The position numbers and the translations under genes are program-made. Positions 8,069-14,496 of a stretch of DNA of 14,496 bases are shown piece after piece. The first letter of the stretch is position 1; each line of letters starts with the position of its first letter. Below the pieces are notes generated by a model. That model made no database searches and was not told the DNA's origin. It saw only the letters and a program-made list of their open reading frames with translations. The DNA comes from CAWULT01 sp963923455 (lineage in GTDB: Bacteria; Acidobacteriota; Vicinamibacteria; Vicinamibacterales; UBA2999). Location: contig CAWULT010000117.1 of NCBI GenBank assembly GCA_963923455.1, forward strand, positions 1 through 14,496. The letters are read 5' to 3'.

Positions 8069-10476
8069 AGATTCTGTTTCTGATCGGCGCGACGAGCCGG
8101 ATCCGCAACTTCCACGACGCCCTGACCACGCTCGCGGACGAGGGGCACGAGATCCGCCTCACCGGGCGGCTGCGCAAGGGCGCGTTCGAGCTGCCCAGGA
8201 CGGTGCAGCACCCCCGGATCACTGGGCGCGTGAACCCGACGCAGCGCGTCGACGCCTGGAAGGACTTCGTCGACCTGCTGCGGGGCGCGCGGGACTACGT
8301 GCGCTACTTCGACCCCCGCTACGGGCAGGCGACGCGGCTCGTCCGGCGCGCCTATGAGATCGCGCCGACCGAGTTCGTGCTCTTCTGCGAGCGGCACCCG
8401 TGGGTCAAGCGGCACTGGCAGGCCGTCTCGCGCGCGCTGGCCCTGGCCGAGGCGCTCATCCCGACCGACCCCGGCTTCGAGGCGTTCGTCCGCGAGGAGC
8501 GCCCCGACCTGATCGTCGTCACGCCGCTCGTCACCTTCGAGTCGTACCAGACCGACTACGTCAAGGTCGCCAACAAGCTCGGCATCCCGGTGGTGTTCAT
8601 CCCGTTCAGCTGGGACAACCTCACCAACAAGGGGCTCATCCGCGAGCAGCCCGACCGGGTGATCGTCTGGAACGACGTGCAGCAGCGCGAGGCGATCGAC
8701 CTGCACGGGTGCCGGCCGGAGCAGGTGGTCGTGACCGGCGCCGCGCGGTTCGACGACTTCTTCACCCGCACGCCGTCGACGTCGCGGGAGGCGTTCTGCG
8801 CCGAGTACGGCCTCGACCCGTCCAGGCCCCTGCTGCTCTACCTGGGGTCGTCGCAGCTGACCGGACCGAACGAGATGGAACTGATCCGGCGCTGGGCCGA
8901 GTCGATCCGTGCGTCGTCGGATCCGGTGCTGCGCGGGGCGAACATCCTGCTGCGCCCGCACCCGGCCCTCCGCAACTCGTACGTCTCGGCCGACTACTCG
9001 GACCTCGGTGGCGTCGGCGTGTCGCTCAACGCGAGCCGCAACGCCGACCAGGAGCTGTACGACTCGATCTGGCACGCCCACGCGGCCATCGGCCTCAACA
9101 CGAGCGCGATGCTCGAGGCGGCCATCGTCGGCCGCCCGGTGCACACCCTCGTGATTCCGGGGTTCGACGAGGGGCAGGTCGGCACGATGCACTTTCACTA
9201 CCTGGTGGAGGCCTACGGCGGCCTGGCCACCATCGCGCGCAGCCTCGAAGAGCATCAGGCGCAGCTGTCGGCGGTGCTGCGCGAGGCGCCGCAGGTGTCG
9301 CCGCGCAGTCGCGCGTTCGCGGGGCGGTTCCTGCGCCCGCACGGCATCGGCGAGCCGGTGTCGCCGCGGCTCGCGCGCGCGATCGCCGACGCGGTGGCGG
9401 TGCCGAAGCGGCCCGCGGCGCCGGCGCCGTTCTGGCACCGGCCGGCCGCCGCCCTGCTCCGCACCTGGTTGAGCCGCCGGCGCACGGTGTCGACCGCCGT
9501 GGCCGACTCGACGGTCGTCGCCACGTCGATGTCGCTGCGGCCGGTGCGCACGGCGCTGGAGGAGATTCAGCAGGGCACCGCGCCGGTGTTCGTCGGGCCG
9601 TGGGGCGACACGACGGGCAACGAGCTGCTGTACTGGATTCCGTTCGTCCGGTGGATCGCCGCCACCTACGGCCTGCCGCCGGAGCGGCTGATCGTGCTGT
9701 CGACGGGCGAGGCGCTCAAGTGGTACGAAGGCCTCGGGCTGCGATCCCTCGACATCGCGACCCTGTTCTCGCCGCCGGAGCTCGAGCACTGGCGGCACCG
9801 CACCGTGCCGCAGGGCGAACAGGATCCGAAGCAGGCCGTGATGTCGCCGTTCGACGCCGAGATCATCGAGCGCGCCGTCCGGGCCTTCGAGCTCTCCGAT
9901 CACCAGGTGCTGCATCCGTCGCTGCTGTTCCGCGTGCTGGGCCGCCTGCACAAGGACCGGGCGAACGCCCAGCTGGCCGATCTCCTGCGGTACCGGCCGG
10001 GTGCCTACGCCGGCGACCCGGTGGACGGGCTGCCGCGCGCGTTCGTCGCGCTCAGCCTGGCGTTCACCGAGGCGCTGCCGCGCGACGAGGAGAACGCCGC
10101 GATGCTGCTCGACCTCGTCACCCACGCGGCGGCCGACCGCGACGTCGTCATCGTCGACTGGCCGGTGCCCGACGGCGCCGTCCTGCCGGCCTCCCCGCGG
10201 GTCCATCGCCTCGACGCGCTGCCGTGGGGCGGCGATCCGCGCGCGCTGCAGGCCCGCGCCCTCGCGCGCGCCGACGCCTTCGCGGGCGGGCACGGCGACC
10301 TGGCGATCCTGTCCGCCTTCTGCGGCACCCCTGCGCTGACGTTCCACAGCGAGCGCCTGCCGGTGGACCGCATGGACCGGCTGGCGATGGCCGCGTCGGG
10401 CGGCTGGGCGCCGGTCACGCTCGAGCGGGCGCGCCGGTTCAAGTCGTTGAAGCTGCCGCGGAAGGCACGGGCCTGA
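8065..10476 (+). CDS. GT-B-like glycosyltransferase fused to an uncharacterised transferase-like domain
   Basis: This 803-residue protein carries the third, more divergent GT-B-like domain in residues 1-450. It has MKILFLIG, RIRNFHDAL in place of RNFESTL, S182-W183-D184-N185 in SWDNLTNKG, R297-P-H-P300 without the following Gln-Asn, and G343-L-N-T-S-A348. Residues about 456-475 are hydrophobic then basic. The C-terminal part (about 505-803) is neither an FkbM nor a NanM domain. It opens with VFVGPWGDTTGNELLYW (509-524) and contains HQVLHPSLL, and ends with G741-G-H-G-D745 and FCGTPALTFHS. I recall uncharacterised polysaccharide-locus proteins with a related layout (YWIPF near the start, LHPS, a late Gly-rich segment). 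I infer a second transferase, perhaps of GT-B type, but no reaction can be assigned. The ATG at 8065 overlaps the upstream stop; AGGGA lies 7 bases before it. The next gene starts 4 bases after the stop. Confidence 0.8.
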   Translation: MKILFLIGATSRIRNFHDALTTLADEGHEIRLTGRLRKGAFELPRTVQHPRITGRVNPTQRVDAWKDFVDLLRGARDYVRYFDPRYGQATRLVRRAYEIAPTEFVLFCERHPWVKRHWQAVSRALALAEALIPTDPGFEAFVREERPDLIVVTPLVTFESYQTDYVKVANKLGIPVVFIPFSWDNLTNKGLIREQPDRVIVWNDVQQREAIDLHGCRPEQVVVTGAARFDDFFTRTPSTSREAFCAEYGLDPSRPLLLYLGSSQLTGPNEMELIRRWAESIRASSDPVLRGANILLRPHPALRNSYVSADYSDLGGVGVSLNASRNADQELYDSIWHAHAAIGLNTSAMLEAAIVGRPVHTLVIPGFDEGQVGTMHFHYLVEAYGGLATIARSLEEHQAQLSAVLREAPQVSPRSRAFAGRFLRPHGIGEPVSPRLARAIADAVAVPKRPAAPAPFWHRPAAALLRTWLSRRRTVSTAVADSTVVATSMSLRPVRTALEEIQQGTAPVFVGPWGDTTGNELLYWIPFVRWIAATYGLPPERLIVLSTGEALKWYEGLGLRSLDIATLFSPPELEHWRHRTVPQGEQDPKQAVMSPFDAEIIERAVRAFELSDHQVLHPSLLFRVLGRLHKDRANAQLADLLRYRPGAYAGDPVDGLPRAFVALSLAFTEALPRDEENAAMLLDLVTHAAADRDVVIVDWPVPDGAVLPASPRVHRLDALPWGGDPRALQARALARADAFAGGHGDLAILSAFCGTPALTFHSERLPVDRMDRLAMAASGGWAPVTLERARRFKSLKLPRKARA

Positions 10477-10480
10477 TCTG

Positions 10481-11962
10481 ATGCGAATCCTCTTCGCCGT
10501 CACGCACGACGGCTTCCTCAGGAACTTCGAGTCGACGCTGGCGCTGCTGGCGTCGCGCGGCCACACCGTGCACCTGGTGACGGACCGCAAGTCCAGGCCG
10601 GGCGCCGTCACCGACGGCGCGCCGATCCTCGCGCGCCTCCAGGCCGGGGCGCCCGAGGCGTTCACGCAGGAGACGGTGGCCGCGCCCAAGGGCGACCGCT
10701 GGCACGCGGTGTCGACCGTGGTCCGCGAGGGGCTGAACTACTACCGCTACCTGACACCGACCTTCGACGAGTCGCCCGACCTGCGGGCCCGCGGCCGCTC
10801 CCAGGCGCCGGCGGCGGCCGTCCGGCTGAGCGAGCTCCCGCTGATCCGGTCCCGGGCGGGCATCGGCGCGCTGCGCGCGACCTTCCGCGCCGTCGAGCGC
10901 GCAATTCCGGTGCGGCCCGAGGTCGAGGCGGTCTTCGATCGCTACCGGCCCGACGTGGTGCTCGTGACGCCGCTCCTGTACTTCGGGTCGCGGCAGGTCG
11001 ACTACGTGCGTGCCGCCCGCCGGCGCGGCGTGCCGAGCGTGCTCGGCGTGGGCAGCTGGGACCACCTGACCACCAAGGGCCTGATTCACGAGCTGCCGGA
11101 CCGCATCGTCGTCTGGAACGAGTTGCAGCGCACGGAAGCGGTGGAACTCCACGGCGCGCGGCCGGAGGCCGTCGTGGTGACCGGGGCGCAGGCCTACGAT
11201 CACTGGTTCGCGACCGAGCCCTCGACCACGCGCGAGGCGTTCTGCGCCCGGACGGGCCTGCCGGCCGACCGGCCCTACCTGCTGTATCTCTGCTCGTCGC
11301 CGTTCATCGCGCCCTACGAGGTCGACGTGGTCCGCCGGTGGGCCGAGGCGGTCCGGCGCGCGGCCGACCTGCAGCTCCGGACGGCGGGCCTGCTGGTGCG
11401 GCCGCATCCGCAGAACGCCGCGCAGTGGAGCGACGTCGACCTGTCGGCCTTCGGCGACGTCGCCATCTGGCCGCGCGCCGGCGCCAACCCGGTCGGGCTC
11501 GACGCGCGGCGCGAGTACTACGACTCGATGTTCCATGCGCACGCCGTCGTCGGCGTCAACACGAGCGCGCTCATCGAGTCGGGCATCGTCGGGCGCCTGG
11601 TGTTCTCGATCCGCGTGCCGGAGCTCTCGGGTACGCAGGAGGGCACGCTGCACTTCCGGCACTTGCGCCGAGAGGGGCTGCTGCGCATGGCCGACGATCT
11701 CGACGAGCACGTCGCACAACTGGCGGCATCGTTCGCGTCCGCCGGGCAGGACCGCGAGCGCATCCGCGGGTTCATCCAGCTGTTCGTCCGCCCGCACGGG
11801 CTCGACGAGCCCGCGACACCGCGCGTGGTCGAGGCCATCGAGGGCGCCGCCCGGCTGCGCGTGCCCGCCGTCGCGCCCACGGCCGGCACGCGGCTGCTGC
11901 AGGCGGGCCTGCGCGCGGTGGTGGCCGCCGGGCTCGTCCCCGGAGGGTCGGGCCGTGCGTGA
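10481..11962 (+). CDS. GT-B-like glycosyltransferase, stand-alone copy
   Basis: This 493-residue protein is the fourth copy of the GT-B-like domain, with no fused partner. It has MRILFAV, FLRNFESTL, VTGAQAYDHWF, R307-P-H-P-Q-N312, YYDSMFHAHAVVGVNTSALIE (N360) and QEGTLHFRHL. The tryptophan motif differs: S192-W193-D194-H195-L-T-T-K-G, so both conserved Asn positions are changed to His and Thr. It ends soon after a hydrophobic segment (about 469-488), at the point where the fused copies continue into linkers. A TylF-type methyltransferase gene follows after 72 bases, so this copy may work with a separate rather than fused partner. The ATG at 10481 matches the start of the paralogues; the nearest purine-rich site (GGAAGG) is 15 bases away, so re-initiation from the preceding stop 4 bases upstream is likely. 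No signal peptide is seen. Confidence 0.84.
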   Translation: MRILFAVTHDGFLRNFESTLALLASRGHTVHLVTDRKSRPGAVTDGAPILARLQAGAPEAFTQETVAAPKGDRWHAVSTVVREGLNYYRYLTPTFDESPDLRARGRSQAPAAAVRLSELPLIRSRAGIGALRATFRAVERAIPVRPEVEAVFDRYRPDVVLVTPLLYFGSRQVDYVRAARRRGVPSVLGVGSWDHLTTKGLIHELPDRIVVWNELQRTEAVELHGARPEAVVVTGAQAYDHWFATEPSTTREAFCARTGLPADRPYLLYLCSSPFIAPYEVDVVRRWAEAVRRAADLQLRTAGLLVRPHPQNAAQWSDVDLSAFGDVAIWPRAGANPVGLDARREYYDSMFHAHAVVGVNTSALIESGIVGRLVFSIRVPELSGTQEGTLHFRHLRREGLLRMADDLDEHVAQLAASFASAGQDRERIRGFIQLFVRPHGLDEPATPRVVEAIEGAARLRVPAVAPTAGTRLLQAGLRAVVAAGLVPGGSGRA

Positions 11963-12002
11963 GGGCCCCGCGCGGGCAAGGGCACCACGAGACATCGAGG
12001 GT

Positions 12003-12021
12003 CGCGGCGCTTCTCGCCGCG
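12003..12021 (+). promoter_or_regulatory. perfect GC hairpin just upstream of a ribosome binding site
   Basis: CGCGGCG (12003-12009) and CGCCGCG (12015-12021) can form a perfect 7-base-pair stem with the 5-base loop CTTCT. It lies in the only intergenic gap of notable length in the window (11963-12034) and ends one base before the GGGAGGG of the next gene. No T-run follows, so it is not a canonical intrinsic terminator. It could be an RNA processing or stability element, a translational control stem or chance in GC-rich DNA. A 10-base palindrome, CCCGCGCGGG, also lies at 11967-11976 in the same gap. Confidence 0.45.
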
Positions 12022-12022
12022 T

Positions 12023-12029
12023 GGGAGGG
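12023..12029 (+). promoter_or_regulatory. strong Shine-Dalgarno for the TylF-type gene
   Basis: GGGAGGG is spaced 5 bases before the ATG at 12035. It is the best ribosome binding site in the window and fixes the start of the gene that is not coupled to an upstream stop. Confidence 0.75.
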
Positions 12030-12034
12030 TTGAG

Positions 12035-12814
12035 ATGAGTGAGCACGACGCATCGGCGGACGGCGCCGCGGACGGAGCGCCGTCGGAGAGCCCCGAGAAG
12101 AAGAAGCGGAAAGCGGGGCCGCCCCGCGACCCCGAGCTCTGGATTCACCGCTCGATGGAGAAGTACCGGAAGACCTGGCATGCGCACCGGTACCGTCCGA
12201 GCCCGGAGTTCTTCGAACTGGCGGACGCGGTCGTCGAGACCGGTCGAACCCTGCTGGGCTACGACCGGCTGTACGTGTTCTGGCAGGTCGTCCAGAACGT
12301 GGCGAAGCTGCCAGGCGTGGCCGCGGAGATCGGCACCTACCAGGGGGGGTCCGCGTACTTCATCGCCGCGTCGTTCGTCGGGCTGGCTGGCGCGGAGGTG
12401 CCGTTCCACGTGTTCGATACGTTCGAAGGGCACCCGGCCAGTGCCATTTCCGAGCAGGACGAGTTCCAGACGGCCGGAAAGTTCGCCAAGACGAGCTACG
12501 ACGACGTCAGCGCGTACCTGTCCCCTTTCAAGGAGATCCGGCTCTACAAGGGCGACGTACGTACCTCGATGCCAGGACTGGCCGAGGCCAGCTATCGGTT
12601 CGTGCACGTCGACACCGACCTGTACGGGCCGACCAAGGCCTGCCTGGAGTACTTCGCGCCCCGGATGGTGCCCGGCGGCGTCTTCGTCCTCGACGACTAC
12701 GCGTCGCCGAAGTGTCCCGGCGTCCGCGCGGCGCTGTCCGAGTTCGTGGACCAGACCGACGCCTTCCAGGTGTGGGACCTGCGCACCGAGCAGCTGATCC
12801 TGGTCAAGCGGTGA
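12035..12814 (+). CDS. TylF/MycF-type SAM-dependent O-methyltransferase
   Basis: This 259-residue class I methyltransferase belongs to the macrocin-O-methyltransferase (TylF) family, whose characterised members methylate sugar hydroxyls in a metal-dependent way. Motif I is E98-I-G-T-Y-Q-G-G105-S. FHVFDTFEG supplies the next strand. HVDTDLYGPTKACLEYF (D193, D195) and VPGGVFVLDDY (D220-D221-Y222) give the Asp positions that bind the metal in characterised relatives such as MycF. The length is normal for the family. The first 35 residues are Lys/Glu/Ala/Pro-rich and probably disordered. The gene follows the unfused GT-B-like gene after a 72-base gap and has its own strong ribosome binding site, then overlaps the next gene by 4 bases (GTGA). 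It probably methylates a sugar hydroxyl of the same glycan; position and substrate are unknown. Confidence 0.88.
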   Translation: MSEHDASADGAADGAPSESPEKKKRKAGPPRDPELWIHRSMEKYRKTWHAHRYRPSPEFFELADAVVETGRTLLGYDRLYVFWQVVQNVAKLPGVAAEIGTYQGGSAYFIAASFVGLAGAEVPFHVFDTFEGHPASAISEQDEFQTAGKFAKTSYDDVSAYLSPFKEIRLYKGDVRTSMPGLAEASYRFVHVDTDLYGPTKACLEYFAPRMVPGGVFVLDDYASPKCPGVRAALSEFVDQTDAFQVWDLRTEQLILVKR

Positions 12815-14409
12815 CGGCGGTGAAGGCGCTCTTTCTGATGGACTCGCCCGAGTACCTGCGCTTCTACGACTCGGTGATCGAGGAGTTGGCGGCGCGCGGA
12901 CATCAGGTGGCGATCGCCGTCAACAACCAGAGCGCCAAGAAGCCGATCGGCCTCGCGGGACTGCAGGCCGCCTACGGCGACCGGGTGCGGGTGCTCGGCC
13001 TCGTGCCCGAGCGCACCGGCCTGTGGAGCGAGGTGGCGCACACCCTGCGCGCGACGATGGACTTCGTCCGGTTCCTGCACCCGACCTTCGCCGGCGCCCC
13101 GACGCTGCGGGCGCGGATCAAGCGGAAGGTGCTGCCGCGCGCGTATCACGGCCTCGACGCGATCCGGACGCTGAGCGCGGCCACCGTCGGCCGCATCGAA
13201 CGGGCGCTGATGGCGGCCGAGCGCGCGATCCCGGTCTGCCGTCCCATCGCCGACTTCCTCTCGGCCCAGGCGCCCGACGTGTTGCTCGTGTCGCCGCTCG
13301 TGGCCGCCGCCTCGGAACAGGTCGACTGGATCATGGCGGCCCGCGCACGCGGCATCCGGACGGCGGTGTGCGTGGCCAGCTGGGACAACCTGACGAACAA
13401 GGGCCTGCTGCGCGTCGAGCCCGACCTCGTGCTGGTGTGGAACGAGGCGCAGCGCCGCGAGGCGCGCGAGTACCACTACATCCCGGAGGCCAAGGTCCGG
13501 GCGACCGGCGCGCAGCTCTTCGACAAGTGGTTCACGCGCCGGGTCACGCGCGACCGCGAGGCGTTCTGCCGCCACGCGGGCCTGCCCGACACCGGGCCGT
13601 TCGTGCTGTTCACCGGGTCGTCGAGCTTCATCTCCGAGTCGAGCGCGGAGGTGGCCTTCGTGCGCCGGTGGATCGAGGCCCTGCGCGAGAGCCCATATCC
13701 GGAACTGCGCGCGGTCAACGTCCTGGTGCGGCCCCATCCGTACAACTTCCACCGGTGGGGTGACGACCCGGTGGCGGATCTGCCGGGCGTCGCGGTCTAC
13801 CCGCGCCAGGGCTACAACCCCGTGGACCCCGAGAGCCGCAACGACTTCTTCGACTCGCTCAGCCACTGCGCGGCCGTGGTCGGCATCAACACCAGCGCGA
13901 TGATCGAGGCCGCCATCGTCGGGCGCCCCGTGTGCTCCATGCTGGCACCGGAGTTCGCCGGCTCGCAGGAGGGCACGATTCATTTCCGGCACCTGCTGCC
14001 CGAGAACGGCGGCTTCCTGCGGATCGCCGCGACGCTCGAGGCGCACGTGGCGCAGCTCGGCGCCGTCCTGCGCGACCCCGCGACCACGCGGGCCGAGACG
14101 GAGCGCTTCGTCGCCGCGTTCATCCGCCCGCACGGCGTCGAGCGGCCGGCCACGCCGATCTTCGTCGACGCGGTGCTGGAGCTCGCCGCGCGGCCGGCGC
14201 CGGCGCCAGAGGCGCCGCCCGCGTGGCGGTTCCTGGTGCGGCCACTGCTCCTCGCGGCCGGACTGCCGGCGCTCGTCGTCGATCGGGCGGCCGATCCCGG
14301 CTGGCTGCCGCGGCTGCGCAAGCGCGCCGGGTCGGCGGCCCGCCACGCCGCCAAGCGCGGCGGCAAGGCCGCCGCCCGCTGGCGCAAGTACCTGCGCAAG
14401 GCGTGGTGA
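12811..14409 (+). CDS. GT-B-like glycosyltransferase with basic C-terminal tail
   Basis: This 532-residue protein is the fifth GT-B-like copy. Its N-terminus is the most divergent (ALFLMDSPEYLRFYDSVI instead of the RNFESTL form), but the core is typical: S190-W191-D192-N193 in SWDNLTNKGL, WNEAQRREA, ATGAQLFDKWF, R307-P-H-P-Y-N312, FFDSLSHCAAVVGINTSAMIE (N360) and QEGTIHFRHL. After the domain come a hydrophobic helix-like segment (about 471-490) and a tail of some 35 residues, very rich in Arg, Lys and Ala (498-532), that could bind nucleotides, acidic lipid or a partner. No fused enzyme is present. The start is GTG 12811 (GTGA overlap with the previous gene); a second in-frame GTG at 12820 is possible. 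There is no clear Shine-Dalgarno sequence, consistent with coupling. What follows downstream is cut off by the window. Confidence 0.84.
   Translation: MTAVKALFLMDSPEYLRFYDSVIEELAARGHQVAIAVNNQSAKKPIGLAGLQAAYGDRVRVLGLVPERTGLWSEVAHTLRATMDFVRFLHPTFAGAPTLRARIKRKVLPRAYHGLDAIRTLSAATVGRIERALMAAERAIPVCRPIADFLSAQAPDVLLVSPLVAAASEQVDWIMAARARGIRTAVCVASWDNLTNKGLLRVEPDLVLVWNEAQRREAREYHYIPEAKVRATGAQLFDKWFTRRVTRDREAFCRHAGLPDTGPFVLFTGSSSFISESSAEVAFVRRWIEALRESPYPELRAVNVLVRPHPYNFHRWGDDPVADLPGVAVYPRQGYNPVDPESRNDFFDSLSHCAAVVGINTSAMIEAAIVGRPVCSMLAPEFAGSQEGTIHFRHLLPENGGFLRIAATLEAHVAQLGAVLRDPATTRAETERFVAAFIRPHGVERPATPIFVDAVLELAARPAPAPEAPPAWRFLVRPLLLAAGLPALVVDRAADPGWLPRLRKRAGSAARHAAKRGGKAAARWRKYLRKAW
13378..13407 (+). 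repeat. 30-base direct repeat, copy 2 (tryptophan motif codons)
   Basis: Identical to 2644-2673, 10.7 kb away, in the otherwise more divergent fifth GT-B-like copy. It is a possible substrate for homologous exchange between paralogues. Confidence 0.8.
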
Positions 14410-14458
14410 GCGTGGATGATGGATCGAGGATGGACCCGGTGAGAGGCGGGCGGGGCGC

Positions 14459-14496
14459 ATGACGGCCGGCGGGGCGGCGGTCGAGGCGGCGGGCGG
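14459..14496 (+). CDS. possible start of a further gene (truncated by window edge)
   Basis: An ATG at 14459 opens a frame that stays open to the window end (12 full codons, Ala/Gly-rich). A purine-rich GAGAGGCGGG at 14441-14450 could serve as a ribosome binding site. The 49 bases between the previous stop and this ATG show no other gene, apart from an 18-codon GTG frame at 14406-14462 that overlaps both. The stretch is too short to identify a product, and the call rests only on position and spacing. Confidence 0.3.
   Translation, partial: MTAGGAAVEAAG

Noticed and set aside
9565..10476. C-terminal domain as a polysaccharide pyruvyltransferase
   Set aside because: The opening GPWGDTTGNE is only loosely like the Gly-Asp start of that family, and the remaining motifs (LHPS, GGHGD, FCGTP) do not support it.
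12003..12021. Hairpin as an intrinsic transcription terminator
   Set aside because: No T-run follows the stem, and the ribosome binding site of the next gene begins almost at once.
1..14496. tRNA, rRNA, CRISPR array, insertion sequence or integration site
   Set aside because: No cloverleaf, rRNA-like, regularly spaced repeat, transposase motif or flanking inverted repeats were seen; the window is almost fully occupied by the listed genes.

Overview
The window is very GC-rich bacterial DNA with a strong G/C bias at third codon positions. It is coding almost end to end on the + strand. The genes are cytosolic glycosyltransferases and SAM-dependent methyltransferases, the usual content of a surface-polysaccharide or glycan-decoration locus (O-antigen, exopolysaccharide or glycoprotein glycan). 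No gene reveals the phylum. A GC-rich acidobacterium, deltaproteobacterium or similar soil bacterium would fit, but this is a guess. No RNA gene, insertion sequence, CRISPR array or obvious promoter is visible, and both window edges cut through the cluster.

Layout, left to right: (1) the last 36 codons of an FkbM-type methyltransferase (1-112); (2) a NanM-like putative sugar O-methyltransferase (99-1154); (3) a family 2 glycosyltransferase (1151-2074); (4) a fusion of a GT-B-like domain and an FkbM methyltransferase (2080-4554); (5) a fusion of a GT-B-like domain, a coiled coil and a NanM-like sugar methyltransferase (4551-7106); (6) a second family 2 glycosyltransferase, paralogous to item 3 (7103-8068); (7) a fusion of a GT-B-like domain and an uncharacterised transferase-like domain (8065-10476); (8) a stand-alone GT-B-like protein (10481-11962); (9) after a 72-base gap holding a perfect hairpin and a strong ribosome binding site, a TylF/MycF-type methyltransferase (12035-12814); (10) a fifth GT-B-like protein with a basic tail (12811-14409); (11) a possible start of another gene at the right edge.

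The striking feature is a family of five tandem paralogous GT-B-like domains. Each carries a tryptophan motif (SWDNLTNKG or a variant), an RPHP motif and a G-[IVL]-NT-[ST]-A motif. Three are fused to three different C-terminal domains, and a fourth is followed directly by a separate methyltransferase gene. In parallel, the order FkbM tail, sugar methyltransferase, GT2 occurs twice. In the first round the sugar methyltransferase is a separate gene; in the second it is the C-terminal half of a GT-B fusion. The locus therefore appears to have grown by segmental duplication with domain fusion or fission. Most genes overlap by 4 bases (ATGA or GTGA), so translation is probably coupled along one long transcript.

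Working hypothesis: each GT-B-like domain transfers a glycosyl or related group, and its fused or adjacent partner methylates or otherwise tailors the same residue, giving a heavily O-methylated glycan. The family placement of the GT-B-like domain and of the C-terminal domain at 8065-10476 is by motif and fold inference only. No precursor-synthesis, flippase, polymerase or export gene is in the window.
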